NCBI GenBank assembly: GCA_947258585.1 | Contig: CAMYIZ010000041.1 | Coordinates: 1-64,000, forward strand | Direction of reading: 5' to 3' | From: an uncultured Haliea sp. | Lineage (GTDB): Bacteria; Pseudomonadota; Gammaproteobacteria; Pseudomonadales; Halieaceae | Length of the DNA: 64,000 nt | Part shown: piece by piece, positions 1-10,430 of the stretch | Layout of the letters: each line of letters starts with the position of its first letter | How positions within the stretch are numbered: position 1 is the first letter of the stretch | Position numbers and translations under genes: made by a program | The notes under the pieces: generated by a model | Seen by the model: the letters and a program-made list of their open reading frames with translations, nothing else | Told to the model about the DNA's origin: nothing | The model's database searches: none

Positions 1-2
1 CC

Positions 3-911
3 GTGCCGCGCCTGCAGGAGCTGGCCCGGGATACCGGGGCCGCGCCGGTGCTGCGGGCCACGGCCCTGGCGGCACTGGGACGGGCGGGGGAGCCCGCCGA
101 TATCAGCACGCTGCTGCACGGGCCCGATCCACTGCTGCGCATGGCTGCGGTACAGTACCTCGCAGGGATGCCACTGGCACGGCGCTACCAGGCCCTGCAA
201 CCACTTATCACCGACAGCGTTACCAGCGTCCGCATGGCGGTCGCGGAAGCTCTGGCCGCAGTGCCGCTGGACCAGCTCGATGCGGCGGCCGAGCCCCTGC
301 GCGAACTGTTTGCCGAGTACGTTGCGATCCAGCGCCAACACGCGGACATGCCGGGCGTACAGCTGCAACTGGGCCTGTTCCTGCTCAATCGGGGCGATCT
401 GCCCGCGGCGGAACGCGCCTATCGGGAGGCTCTCCGCCTCAACCCGCAGCTGCTGCCGGCGCGGCTGAACCTGGCCGACCTGTTGCGCAGCCAGCAACGG
501 GAGGATGAAGCCAGGGAAGAGCTGCAGACGGCACTGGCGACGGCACCGGATAGCGGCGCGGCCCTGCACGCCATGGGGCTGCTGGAAACCCGCGCCGGCA
601 ATCGCGAGCAGGGCCTTGCCTACCTGCAACAGGCCGCCGCCCTTGAGCAACAGGGGGTACGCCACCGCTATGTCCATGCCATCGCCCTGCACGACAGCGG
701 CGAACCTCGCGCTGCCCTCAAGCAACTGCAGGACATACAGCGGTCGGTGCCCGGTGATGAAGCTGTGCTGGTGGCGCTGGTTAACTACAGCGAGGAACTG
801 GGGGAGCGGGAGCGGGCCCTTGACTGGGCCCGCCAGCTGCTGGCGGTCGCGCCGGACAACCGCGCCTACCAGGCGCTCTATCGGCGGCTGGCGGGAAACA
901 CCGGCCCCTGA
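3..911 (+). CDS. HEAT/TPR repeat protein, 3' part (probable multihaem cytochrome tail)
   Basis: The reading frame is open at the window edge, so this is the C-terminal part of a longer protein; the GTG at its first codon is probably internal. About residues 10-95 look like alpha-helical HEAT repeats, with phrases such as LRATALAALGR and VRMAVAEALAAVP. Residues about 115-290 are tetratricopeptide repeats (GDLPAAERAYREALRLNP is a textbook unit). From memory of the family, this HEAT-then-TPR tail is typical of large exported proteins whose N-terminal half carries doubled CXXCH haem motifs (cytochrome c554-like). No haem motif lies in the visible part, so the cytochrome assignment is inference. 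The gene converges on the YceI gene with only 9 bases between the stops. Confidence 0.75.
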   Translation: MPRLQELARDTGAAPVLRATALAALGRAGEPADISTLLHGPDPLLRMAAVQYLAGMPLARRYQALQPLITDSVTSVRMAVAEALAAVPLDQLDAAAEPLRELFAEYVAIQRQHADMPGVQLQLGLFLLNRGDLPAAERAYREALRLNPQLLPARLNLADLLRSQQREDEAREELQTALATAPDSGAALHAMGLLETRAGNREQGLAYLQQAAALEQQGVRHRYVHAIALHDSGEPRAALKQLQDIQRSVPGDEAVLVALVNYSEELGERERALDWARQLLAVAPDNRAYQALYRRLAGNTGP

Positions 912-920
912 GGAGCGGAA

Positions 921-1517
921 TCAGGACTCCGCGGGTACGAACACCAGATGGAAGGTGACCGGTATCGCGGTACTGATGGCGCTGAGGCCGGCCACTTCCC
1001 GCAGGGCTTCAATACCCGAACCGAGGCCAAAGGTACCGGCATTGACTACCACCGGCCGGGCGCTGATCACCCGCAGCAGGCTGCCCTCGCCGCCGCTCAC
1101 CAGTACCGGCACCGACAGCGTGGCCTGCTGGCCGTGCAGGGACAACACCACGTCGATATCCGTGGTCACCACCCCGCCGTCCGCGACCACCGTCAGGATT
1201 GCCGGGTCGACCTGGCTGTGGACGTTGGCAGCGGGGAAATCCACGGTCCGGAACAGCAATTCGCGCATGCGCTCGTTGCGAATCGGGATCAGGGTCTCGA
1301 CGCTGTCGAGGTCGATACCGATCTGCACTTTACCTTCGCTGCCGATAAAGCCCACCATCTCGGTGAAGTGATGGCTCTCGGCCACCGCGTCGTTCTTGAT
1401 CGACAGGAAATCCAGGCTGGAGCGGCTGTTATCCAGTTCCCATTGCTGGGCCTGGGCCATGGCCGCACCCGCGAGCAGGGCCCACACGCCCACCAGTCTG
1501 GTCAGTTTCAACATCAT
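921..1517 (-). CDS. YceI family periplasmic protein
   Basis: A 198-residue protein with a clear Sec signal peptide (hydrophobic core after MMLKLTRLVG, probable cleavage after AQA near residue 23). The mature part starts with WELDNSRSSLDFLSIKN and contains the YceI-type segments SEGKVQIGIDLDSVET and RTVDFPAANVHS. YceI proteins are periplasmic beta-barrels with a lipocalin-like fold that bind long isoprenoid chains; the physiological role is usually unknown. It lies 74 bases downstream of the 6-phosphogluconate dehydrogenase gene on the same strand and could be cotranscribed, although the functions are unrelated. Length is normal for the family. Confidence 0.9.
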   Translation of the reverse strand: MMLKLTRLVGVWALLAGAAMAQAQQWELDNSRSSLDFLSIKNDAVAESHHFTEMVGFIGSEGKVQIGIDLDSVETLIPIRNERMRELLFRTVDFPAANVHSQVDPAILTVVADGGVVTTDIDVVLSLHGQQATLSVPVLVSGGEGSLLRVISARPVVVNAGTFGLGSGIEALREVAGLSAISTAIPVTFHLVFVPAES

Positions 1518-1591
1518 CGCAATTTCTCCATCGGCAGAGTGTACATTTGGGTCACACTATAAAAGATTTGTGTGCGAAAGCTGGAAATGGT

Positions 1592-3058
1592 TCAGGACAA
1601 CTTGCGGGCGCCCAGCCAGTCAGTGTGAAACCGTTCGCCGCGGGGCCTGTCGCTGCGCTCGTAGGTATGGGCGCCGAAATAGTCCCGCTGCGCCTGCAGC
1701 AGATTGGCCGGGAGGCGCGCGCTGCGGTAGCCGTCGTACCAGGCCAGAGCCGCGGCAAAGGCGGGCGCCGGCAATCCCAGCTGCACCGCGCTCACCACCG
1801 CCCGGCGCCAAGCTGGCTGCGCGGCCAGTATGGCGCTGCGAAAAAAATCGTCCAGCAGCAGGTTTTCCAGCCCTGCCGCGCGCCCGAAGGCACCCGCGAT
1901 TTCCTCCAGAAACACCGAGCGAATAATGCAGCCGCCCCGCCACAGCATGGCAATGCCGGCGTTATCCAGCTGCCAGCCAAACTCCGCGGCGGCCGCGTCA
2001 AGCTGCGCAAAACCCTGAGCATAGCTGACCAGTTTGGAGGCGTACAATGCCTGGCGCACATCGTTGATGAACAGCTGGCAATCGCCGTCGAATGTGCCGC
2101 CTGGGCCGGGCAGCAGCGCACTGGCGCGCACCCGCGCATCCTTCTGCGCCGACAGGCAGCGGGCGAATACCGCCTCGGTGATCAGGGTGGTTGGCACGCC
2201 CAGGTCCAGGGCGTGCTGGCTCATCAACTTGCCAGTACCCTTCTGGGCGGCCGTGTCGAGGATTCGGTCCAGCAGGTAGTCGCCGGTTTCCGGGTCCCTG
2301 ACGGTGAAGATATCCCGGGTGATCTCGACCAGATAGCTGGACAGTTCGCCTTCATTCCAGTCGCGGAACACGCGGTAGAGTTCCTCATTATCGAGCCCGG
2401 CGCCTTCTCGCAGCAGGAAATAGGCCTCGCAGATCAGCTGCATGTCACCGTATTCAATGCCGTTGTGGACCATTTTCACGTAGTGTCCGGCGCCGTCCTC
2501 GCCCACCCACTCGCAGCAGGGAATATTGCTCCCTGGTCCGACCTTGGCAGCGATCGCCTGGAAGATGTTGCGCACCGCCGGCCAGGCGTCGGCGTGGCCT
2601 CCGGGCATGATCGAGGGCCCCTTGAGCGCTCCCTCTTCACCGCCGGAAACTCCGGCACCAATAAAGCCCAGACCCGCCTCGCGCAAGGCAGCGGCACGCC
2701 GGTTGCTGTCCCGGTAGTCGCTGTTGCCGCCATCGATGATAATGTCGCCGGGCTCAAGCAGGGCCTGCAGGTCCGCAATCACCGCGTCCACCGCCGCGCC
2801 CGCCTTGACCATCAGCATCACCCGCCGCGGCCGCTGCAGCGAGGCAACAAATTCCTGCAGTGAACTGTAGCCGTGTATCCGGCCCGCACTGCCCGGCCAG
2901 ACCTTGTCCTCGGGTTCATCGCCCAGGCCGTCGACAAAGCCGCGCATGGTGGCGGCGGTGCGGTTGTAGACCGCCACCGAAAAGCCGTGGTTGGCCATGT
3001 TCAGGACCAGATTCTGGCCCATCACCGCGAGGCCGATAAGGCCGATGTCGTTGTGCAT
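1592..3058 (-). CDS. gnd: 6-phosphogluconate dehydrogenase, decarboxylating
   Basis: Oxidative decarboxylation of 6-phosphogluconate to ribulose 5-phosphate with NADP, in the cytosolic pentose phosphate pathway. At 488 residues it is the long (E. coli GndA-like) form. The N-terminal Rossmann motif GLAVMGQNL lies at residues 9-18, IIIDGGNSDYRDS near 107-118, the substrate-binding GVSGGEEGALKGPSIMPGG at 136-154, and the catalytic KMVHNGIEYGD at 195-205. The C-terminal QKGTGKLMSQHALDLGVP helix is also intact. No zwf or pgl gene is adjacent. The 216 bases upstream hold its promoter and perhaps the decayed end of another gene. Confidence 0.96.
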   Translation of the reverse strand: MHNDIGLIGLAVMGQNLVLNMANHGFSVAVYNRTAATMRGFVDGLGDEPEDKVWPGSAGRIHGYSSLQEFVASLQRPRRVMLMVKAGAAVDAVIADLQALLEPGDIIIDGGNSDYRDSNRRAAALREAGLGFIGAGVSGGEEGALKGPSIMPGGHADAWPAVRNIFQAIAAKVGPGSNIPCCEWVGEDGAGHYVKMVHNGIEYGDMQLICEAYFLLREGAGLDNEELYRVFRDWNEGELSSYLVEITRDIFTVRDPETGDYLLDRILDTAAQKGTGKLMSQHALDLGVPTTLITEAVFARCLSAQKDARVRASALLPGPGGTFDGDCQLFINDVRQALYASKLVSYAQGFAQLDAAAAEFGWQLDNAGIAMLWRGGCIIRSVFLEEIAGAFGRAAGLENLLLDDFFRSAILAAQPAWRRAVVSAVQLGLPAPAFAAALAWYDGYRSARLPANLLQAQRDYFGAHTYERSDRPRGERFHTDWLGARKLS

Positions 3059-3135
3059 GCACTGGCTCCTGGATCGGGGTCGCTTCGAGGGTCCACGACG
3101 AGTATGGCAGGGGAAGGGTCCCGACCGCTTGCATT

Positions 3136-3278
3136 AACATGGCAGATCGGACCGGATAGGACAATATCACTCTAGTCCGGCACAGGCCGGCGCCGAGGTG
3201 CTGCGGTTTTCCCGGGAGGCGTTCTTCACCGACGGGCAACTGCGCGACCCGCGGCTTCAGTCCATTGCTGCGAGCTAA
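3136..3278 (+). pseudogene. Possible coding remnant (3' end of an unidentified gene)
   Basis: In the gap between gnd and the dehalogenase, the plus strand has about 46 open codons after an in-frame TAA at 3135. The last ones read like real protein (EVLRFSREAFFTDGQLRDP, then RLQSIAAS and a stop). The TAA overlaps the TAG of the dehalogenase tail-to-tail, as true convergent genes do elsewhere in this window. There is no good start codon or ribosome site, so if real it is a truncated relic. I do not recognise the family. Confidence 0.25.
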
Positions 3279-4189
3279 ACGGCGACCTTTTGCTGCAAGA
3301 ACCGGACGACCACTTCCGCCAGGGCCTCGCCCTGGTCTTCCTGCAGAAAGTGGCCTCCCTGTTCGATCGTGACGTGGCCCTGCCCGCTCGCGCCCGGAAT
3401 GAATTTCTGGAAGTAAGTGTCTACCCCCGCGGTCACCGGGTCCGAGTCACTGAACGCCGTCAGGAACGGCTTTTGCCAACGGCTCAAGACCTCCCACGCC
3501 TTGCGATTGGACGCGGCGGCTGGATCGTCCGGGCTGGCCGGTACCAGCATGGGAAACTGGCGCGCGCCTTCCTTGAAACTTTCGTCCGGGAACGGAGCGT
3601 TGTAGGCGTCGAGCACCTCCTGGTCCAGGGGCGTCACGGTGCCGCCCTTGATGACGCCGGCGACGTGGAATTCGGGCGTCTCCTGTGAGAACTGGCGCCA
3701 CTTCTCGAAGGCCGGACCCAGGTCTTTATCGCCGGTGGGAAGGAAGGTATTGGCGGCCACAACTGAGTCAAAGCGCTCCGGATTCTCCGCCACCAGACGC
3801 AAGCCCAGCAGCCCGCCCCAGTCCTGACAGACCAGGTTGATGGCCTTCAGGTCGAGCTGATCCAAAAAGGACTGCAGCCAGCCCACATGGCGAGCGTAGG
3901 TATAATCCTTGCGAGCTGCGGGCTTGTCGGAGCGGCCAAAGCCGATCAGATCCGGCGCCAGGGCCCGAAAGCCTGCCGCGGTGATGATGGGAATCATCTT
4001 CCGGTACAAATAGCACCAGGACGGCTCACCGTGCAGCAGCAGGACCACCGCTCCGTCCCCTGGCCCCTCGTCGAGGTAATGCATACGCAACTCACCGCCC
4101 TCGAAATCGCTCACTTGCAGATAGTGGGGCTGGTAGGTAAAACCGGAAAGGTGCTCGAACCGGCTGTCGGGGGTCCGCAGGTGTTCCAT
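3275..4189 (-). CDS. Haloalkane dehalogenase (HLD-I type alpha/beta hydrolase)
   Basis: Hydrolyses a carbon-halogen bond in a haloalkane to an alcohol plus halide. The 304-residue alpha/beta hydrolase has the subfamily-I layout: oxyanion motif HGEPSW at 53-58; nucleophile D123 followed by halide-binding W124 in CQDWGG; a candidate second halide tryptophan W164 in FEKWRQF; acid D250 in SDSDPVT; and base H280 in EQGGHF. This complete set separates it from epoxide hydrolases and ordinary esterases. The gene stands alone, with no transport or oxidation genes beside it, so the natural substrate cannot be read from context. The start is supported by GAGG before the ATG. Confidence 0.9.
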   Translation of the reverse strand: MEHLRTPDSRFEHLSGFTYQPHYLQVSDFEGGELRMHYLDEGPGDGAVVLLLHGEPSWCYLYRKMIPIITAAGFRALAPDLIGFGRSDKPAARKDYTYARHVGWLQSFLDQLDLKAINLVCQDWGGLLGLRLVAENPERFDSVVAANTFLPTGDKDLGPAFEKWRQFSQETPEFHVAGVIKGGTVTPLDQEVLDAYNAPFPDESFKEGARQFPMLVPASPDDPAAASNRKAWEVLSRWQKPFLTAFSDSDPVTAGVDTYFQKFIPGASGQGHVTIEQGGHFLQEDQGEALAEVVVRFLQQKVAV

Positions 4190-4252
4190 GGGCTACTCCT
4201 CTTGATTCATGTCTTCATGCCTGTGAATTGTATATGGCAGGCAGGTCACAGC

Positions 4253-4747
4253 TCAGCTGGGCAGCCTGTCCGTAATCTCAGTCAACTCCCGCTTGCGCCC
4301 TTGAAACGCCTCAAAAAACTGGCGATGCGCACGCAAGGACAACTCATCGTCTCGCGACGGGTAGCCGGCTATCCATTCCAGCAACATTGACAGGTTCGCG
4401 TCCTGGGCTGCGCGCGAAGAGTATTTATGTGGCTCCCAGGGCCGCGCACGGGCATTGGCCTGGCACTGCGCCACGGACAGGTTGAGGAAGATCGCCTCGG
4501 TGGCCAGTGGCGCCGCCAGTTCCAGCAAATCGGCATAGCAACCCTCGATCACCCAGTTTTCGTGCGCAGCAACAAACTCGCTGATCGCCTGTCCCGACTC
4601 GGCCAGGGGGCGGCGTTCGGGCGGAGTGATCGGCAACCAGGCCAGCACATCCAGGTCCAGGTGGGCCAGGCCCTGCTCGTCGCGCAAGCGCGCCGCGAGG
4701 GTGGACTTGCCAGAGCCGGAGTTACCAAAGATGAGGATTCGTTGCAT
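4253..4747 (-). CDS. Small P-loop kinase-like AAA family ATPase
   Basis: A 164-residue protein beginning MQRILIFGNSGSGKSTLA, so a Walker A motif (GNSGSGKST, residues 8-16) sits at the extreme N terminus as in adenylate, shikimate and gluconate kinases. HLDLDVLAW near residue 30 fits the substrate-side aspartates of this fold, and WVIEGCYADL follows the usual spacing to the next strand. These proteins are annotated as AAA-family ATPase, FlaR-like or topology-modulation proteins. The substrate is unknown. The gene has its own spacing to the dehalogenase (63 bases) and to the exported protein upstream (37 bases), so cotranscription is possible. Confidence 0.75.
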   Translation of the reverse strand: MQRILIFGNSGSGKSTLAARLRDEQGLAHLDLDVLAWLPITPPERRPLAESGQAISEFVAAHENWVIEGCYADLLELAAPLATEAIFLNLSVAQCQANARARPWEPHKYSSRAAQDANLSMLLEWIAGYPSRDDELSLRAHRQFFEAFQGRKRELTEITDRLPS

Positions 4748-4784
4748 TGCTCAATCCTGTGCCAGAATCGGGTCGCCGCAGTGG

Positions 4785-5450
4785 CTATGGGTCGATCACC
4801 AGTCCGGAGTAGCGCTCGGTGACCCGCATCTCGCCCCCCGGAAACTGAACCGTCTGCTGGCGCAGGCGCGGCAGGCCAGCGTCGTCCAGTTCCAGCCGCG
4901 CGGTAGCTGCCGGGATGCCGGCGACGGTGATCGCAAAGGAAAGGGCCGCCGGCGCTTCCCCGGCAGCGGCAAAATCGCCGACGGTGACCCAGTCACGGAC
5001 ACCGCCGTCGGCGTGATCGGGAGCGGCGTCGCCGGTCAGCCGCGCCAGATTGTGGAGGATACCCATGCGGGTAAGCCCAAGCAGTACCGCTTCTGCCAAG
5101 TGCCTGGGCCGTGCCGTGGCAGTGAGTTCATCAGCGCTGCCAAGGGCCATATTGCCGTCCTCCGCAAACAGGCCGACCGTTACTGGCTCACCGCCGAATT
5201 CGCCCTGGGCGAACAGGTGCAGGGTGTGATTGCCGACGCTCCACAGCTTGCCCCGCAGGTCAGCCGCCAGGGCGCCCTCGGCGGTGATGTGAAAGTCCAG
5301 GCTGAGCGAATCCGCCGCCAGCAAACGCGCTTCCAGTTGCGCGAAGGCCGCGGCGGGGTCCGGCCCCTCCGCTCGCCCGGGCAAGGGCAGCAGCGCGACG
5401 ACCAGTGCCGCCCAGCCGGCGACACGACCCAACCCATAGCGGTGCTTCAT
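4785..5450 (-). CDS. Exported protein of unknown function
   Basis: A 221-residue protein with a Sec signal peptide (hydrophobic WAALVVALLPLP, cleavage probably after GRA near residue 27). The mature part is a run of alternating short hydrophobic and polar segments, suggesting a beta-rich periplasmic domain. The layout (LEARLLAADSLSLDFHITAE near the N terminus, a late DDAGLPRLRQQ) is reminiscent of LolA/DUF2092-type lipoprotein-carrier folds, but I cannot assign it. It ends 37 bases before the P-loop kinase-like gene and starts 19 bases after the parE stop, so it is probably transcribed with parE. Confidence 0.65.
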   Translation of the reverse strand: MKHRYGLGRVAGWAALVVALLPLPGRAEGPDPAAAFAQLEARLLAADSLSLDFHITAEGALAADLRGKLWSVGNHTLHLFAQGEFGGEPVTVGLFAEDGNMALGSADELTATARPRHLAEAVLLGLTRMGILHNLARLTGDAAPDHADGGVRDWVTVGDFAAAGEAPAALSFAITVAGIPAATARLELDDAGLPRLRQQTVQFPGGEMRVTERYSGLVIDP

Positions 5451-5469
5451 GTCCGCGCCCTCCCCCGGT

Positions 5470-7452
<1,983 letters not shown>

Positions 7453-8298
7453 CTACAAATAGCCCCGGGAATCCAGGTCCACCTGGAAAGTGACGCCCTC
7501 GACCCGGGACACCCCGGTTTCGATCCGGCCATCGGCGTGCAGCTCCAGCCAGCGGTAGCCGGGCGGCGCGGCATCGGCCTTGAAAACATCGCTGCCGGGG
7601 GCGAACTGGACGCAGGTGGACGGCGAGGCCATCAGCTTGCGACCCCGCCACTCGCGGTCGACCTGCTGGTGGATATGGCCCCAGAGCACACCGCGCACCC
7701 CGGGGTAGTCCGCGAGTACCGCAAACAGGTCCTCGGCATCCGCGACCATCTGTTCATCCAGCCAGCGACAACCGATGGTGACTGGCTGGTGATGCAGACA
7801 GACCAGGCTGAACAACTGCTCGCGAGCGGCTTCGTCCAGCGCCTCGCGCAGCAGCCCCAGCTGGCCGGCACCCAGCCGGCCGCCCACCTGGCCCGGAACC
7901 TGTGAATCCAGCAGTACCAGCTGCCAGCGGCCGAGGCGGATATCGTTGCTGAGCAGGGTGCCGTCCGTATCGACCTGCGCCATCTTGTCCCGGTCATCGT
8001 GGTTCCCGGGCAACCAGAACTGGGCCGGGGAAAGCTGGGCGAAATAGTGGCGGAGGCGCTGGTAGGCCTCAAGGTAGCCGTGGTCGGACATATCGCCGGT
8101 ACCCAGCAGGGCATCGATTCGCGGCTGTTCGGCTTGAGCCTGGCTGATCACCGCCTGCAGGGAGTGGTCCGTGTCCATGCCCAGCAGGCTGCCACCGGAT
8201 TCGCGGCACAGATGGGTGTCCGTGAGCTGCAGGACGCGCACCGTATCAGTGCTGACGGAGACCCGGTGGCACCGGCGAACCAGGGCAGAGTCGGTCAC
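7453..8298 (-). CDS. cpdA: 3',5'-cyclic-AMP phosphodiesterase
   Basis: A 281-residue metallophosphoesterase that hydrolyses cAMP to AMP. Metal-binding motifs are in order: LTDTHL (D27, H29), GTGDMSDHG (67-74), LPGNHDD (96-102), then LHHQPV and GHIHQ toward the C terminus. The identification as CpdA rests on these motifs plus its place between yqiB and parE, the conserved gammaproteobacterial neighbourhood. The start is a GTG 11 bases after the yqiB stop. It should lower cAMP and so damp Crp/Vfr-type regulation. Confidence 0.92.
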   Translation of the reverse strand: MTDSALVRRCHRVSVSTDTVRVLQLTDTHLCRESGGSLLGMDTDHSLQAVISQAQAEQPRIDALLGTGDMSDHGYLEAYQRLRHYFAQLSPAQFWLPGNHDDRDKMAQVDTDGTLLSNDIRLGRWQLVLLDSQVPGQVGGRLGAGQLGLLREALDEAAREQLFSLVCLHHQPVTIGCRWLDEQMVADAEDLFAVLADYPGVRGVLWGHIHQQVDREWRGRKLMASPSTCVQFAPGSDVFKADAAPPGYRWLELHADGRIETGVSRVEGVTFQVDLDSRGYL

Positions 8299-8309
8299 GC
8301 CATTTACCG

Positions 8310-8771
8310 TCAGGGGCCTGCGCGCCGGGGCAGGACCGGCTGCTGGCTGCGACCATTGGCGAGACAGTGCTCCAACCAGTCACCCAGGAACTGGTTCTGC
8401 TGCAACTTCTCGTCCTGCTGGAACATGTGGGGATTGGGATAGGCGTACCGCGGCTGGATCTGGCTCTGGGCCTGAAACGCACCCACCTCCAGCATGCTGG
8501 CATCGTGATAGGCGCGGACGTCAATGGTGAGCCGGCGCAGCCAGCGCGCTTCGCCGTGACTCTGGTGCAGGCGGAAGAACGTCGTGTAGCGGCTGCGCTC
8601 GAGAATCTCGAGACGGACGCGGGCCGCGGTGACGGAAAACTCGCGGCAGTTGACCTGCTCGTAGTCCGGGAACAGGCGCAACAGACGAGCGTAATTGGCC
8701 TCGCACAAGGCATGCAGGCGCGCCAGATCCATCTTGAAAGGCCGCTTTCTGGCCCGCTGTAAGGTCATCAT
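8310..8771 (-). CDS. yqiB: DUF1249 (YqiB) family protein
   Basis: A cytoplasmic protein of unknown function, conserved beside cpdA in gammaproteobacteria. Family signatures visible here are LCEANYARLLRLFPD near the N terminus, RLEILERSRYTTFFRL, DVRAYHDASMLEVGAF, and a C-terminal DEKLQQNQFLGDWLEHCL. I place the start at the ATG-ATG pair at 8771/8768, giving about 153 residues, close to the family's 140-150. The frame is open up to an ATG at 8888, but the extra 39 residues look non-conserved and lack a ribosome site. In related genomes the ADP-ribose pyrophosphatase gene nudF precedes yqiB; here it is absent and tolC follows directly in divergent orientation. Confidence 0.85.
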   Translation of the reverse strand: MMTLQRARKRPFKMDLARLHALCEANYARLLRLFPDYEQVNCREFSVTAARVRLEILERSRYTTFFRLHQSHGEARWLRRLTIDVRAYHDASMLEVGAFQAQSQIQPRYAYPNPHMFQQDEKLQQNQFLGDWLEHCLANGRSQQPVLPRRAGP

Positions 8772-8974
8772 CAATCCCGGCTGTAGAGAGGCCAGACCGC
8801 TACCTGACAAGCGCTGGCTACGGACCTGGCCTACAAGAAAACCCAGTGTAGCATTGGTAATGGCAGAATCCCTGAGTATATTACCCATTTTGCGACGTGG
8901 TTAACGCATGCGTGGCGGGACGCAGACTGCTACACTCGTCGGCGTCAATGCCCCGGCATGGTTGAGGATTCAGG

Positions 8975-10396
8975 ATGAAAAACACAGGAGCCGCACTGCT
9001 GGTGCTGGCACTCGCCCTCGGTATGGCACCTGCGGGTGCAGAATCACTGCGCGACATTTACGAACTGGCCCTGGCCAATGATGCCCAGCTGAAAGCCGAA
9101 GAGGCCCAGTACCGGGCCAGCCTCGAGACCGAAAAACTCGGGCTCGCGGGCTTGCTGCCGCAGGTGAATGCAAACTACGACTACACCGATTTCGACCAGA
9201 GCAGCACCGGGGAAAGTTTCTCCGTGGATGGGGGCCTGGACGGCGGGGTCACCGCGGTGCAGACCACCACCGATATCGACACCACCAGCAAGGGCTATCA
9301 GGTGAGCCTGAGCCAGGCCCTGTTTGACCTGCCTGCCTGGTTTACCTTCCAGTACGGCAAGGAATTCAGCCGGCAGGCGGAGGCGACCTTTGCCGCCAAC
9401 CAGCAGAACCTTATCGTGCGGGTGGCTGAGGCCTACCTGCTGGTTTTGCGGGCACAGGACAATCTTGAGGCGTCGCGGGCACAGGAGCGTGCCTTCGAGC
9501 GGCAACTGGAGCAGACCCAGCAGCGCTTCGAGGTCGGCCTGATTGCCATCACGGATGTCTACGAGGCCCAGGCCGCGCGGGACCTGGCCGAGGTCAACCG
9601 CATTGTCGACGAGAACAACGTAGCTGTCGCCCTGGAGCGGCTGTCGGTGTTGACTGGCCGGGAGCACAGCAACCTGAATGTGCTCGGCGAAGATTTCAGC
9701 GTCACACCGCCCGAACCCGCCGATCGCACCGCCTGGGTGGACTTCGCCCTGGAGAACAACTTCAGCCTGCAGGCCGCGCGCTACGCGGAAGAGGCGGCCC
9801 GCCAGCTGGCCAAGGCCAATCAGATGGGGCACACGCCGACAATCAGCGGCAGCTATACCTACTCGGACTACGATACCGACGGCACCCTGCGGCGGAACCC
9901 GTCCACCGGTTTCGACACTTCACCCGACAGCGATGAGGACAACAACACCTGGCAGATCCGCCTGGATGTACCTCTCTTCAGCGGGGGTGCCGTGAGCGCC
10001 AACCGCCGCAAGGCAGCACAGGAGTTCAACGCCGCCCGGGAAAACCGTATCAACCTGTCGCGCAACACGGTCACCAATGCCCGTTCCCTGCACATGACCG
10101 TGGTCAGCGATGTGTCACGGGTTGCCGCCCGGGCACAGGCCATTGTCTCTTCGCAAAGTGCGCTGGATGCCACCCAGGCTGGCTATGAAGTCGGCACCCG
10201 CAATGTCGTCGATGTGCTGAACGCGCAAAACACCCTGTTTGCTGCCCAGCGCGACTATGCCAACAGCCGCTATGACTACATCCTCAACACCATGCGCCTG
10301 AAGGAGCAGGCCGGCCTGCTCAGCCCCGAGGACATCTTCAGCCTCGATGCCATGATGGCACCGCCGCCCCCGCCTACCGCGAGCACTTCCCCCTGA
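8975..10396 (+). CDS. tolC: TolC family outer membrane channel protein
   Basis: A 473-residue outer membrane efflux/secretion tunnel that joins type I secretion systems and RND pumps. It has a Sec signal peptide (cleavage likely after AGA, residue 22-23) followed by ESLRDIYELALANDAQL, the classic first segment of TolC proteins. Two internally repeated halves of long coiled-coil helices can be seen, each with an ANYDYTDF/SGSYTYSDY beta-barrel segment and a VGTRNVVDVLNAQNTL or VGLIAITDVYEAQA turn. The C terminus is proline-rich. The start has AGGATTCAGG just upstream. Beside yqiB-cpdA-parE this matches E. coli tolC synteny. Confidence 0.95.
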   Translation: MKNTGAALLVLALALGMAPAGAESLRDIYELALANDAQLKAEEAQYRASLETEKLGLAGLLPQVNANYDYTDFDQSSTGESFSVDGGLDGGVTAVQTTTDIDTTSKGYQVSLSQALFDLPAWFTFQYGKEFSRQAEATFAANQQNLIVRVAEAYLLVLRAQDNLEASRAQERAFERQLEQTQQRFEVGLIAITDVYEAQAARDLAEVNRIVDENNVAVALERLSVLTGREHSNLNVLGEDFSVTPPEPADRTAWVDFALENNFSLQAARYAEEAARQLAKANQMGHTPTISGSYTYSDYDTDGTLRRNPSTGFDTSPDSDEDNNTWQIRLDVPLFSGGAVSANRRKAAQEFNAARENRINLSRNTVTNARSLHMTVVSDVSRVAARAQAIVSSQSALDATQAGYEVGTRNVVDVLNAQNTLFAAQRDYANSRYDYILNTMRLKEQAGLLSPEDIFSLDAMMAPPPPPTASTSP

Positions 10397-10430
10397 TCGG
10401 GCCCGGCCCCGGCCGGGCGCCCACCGCCAC

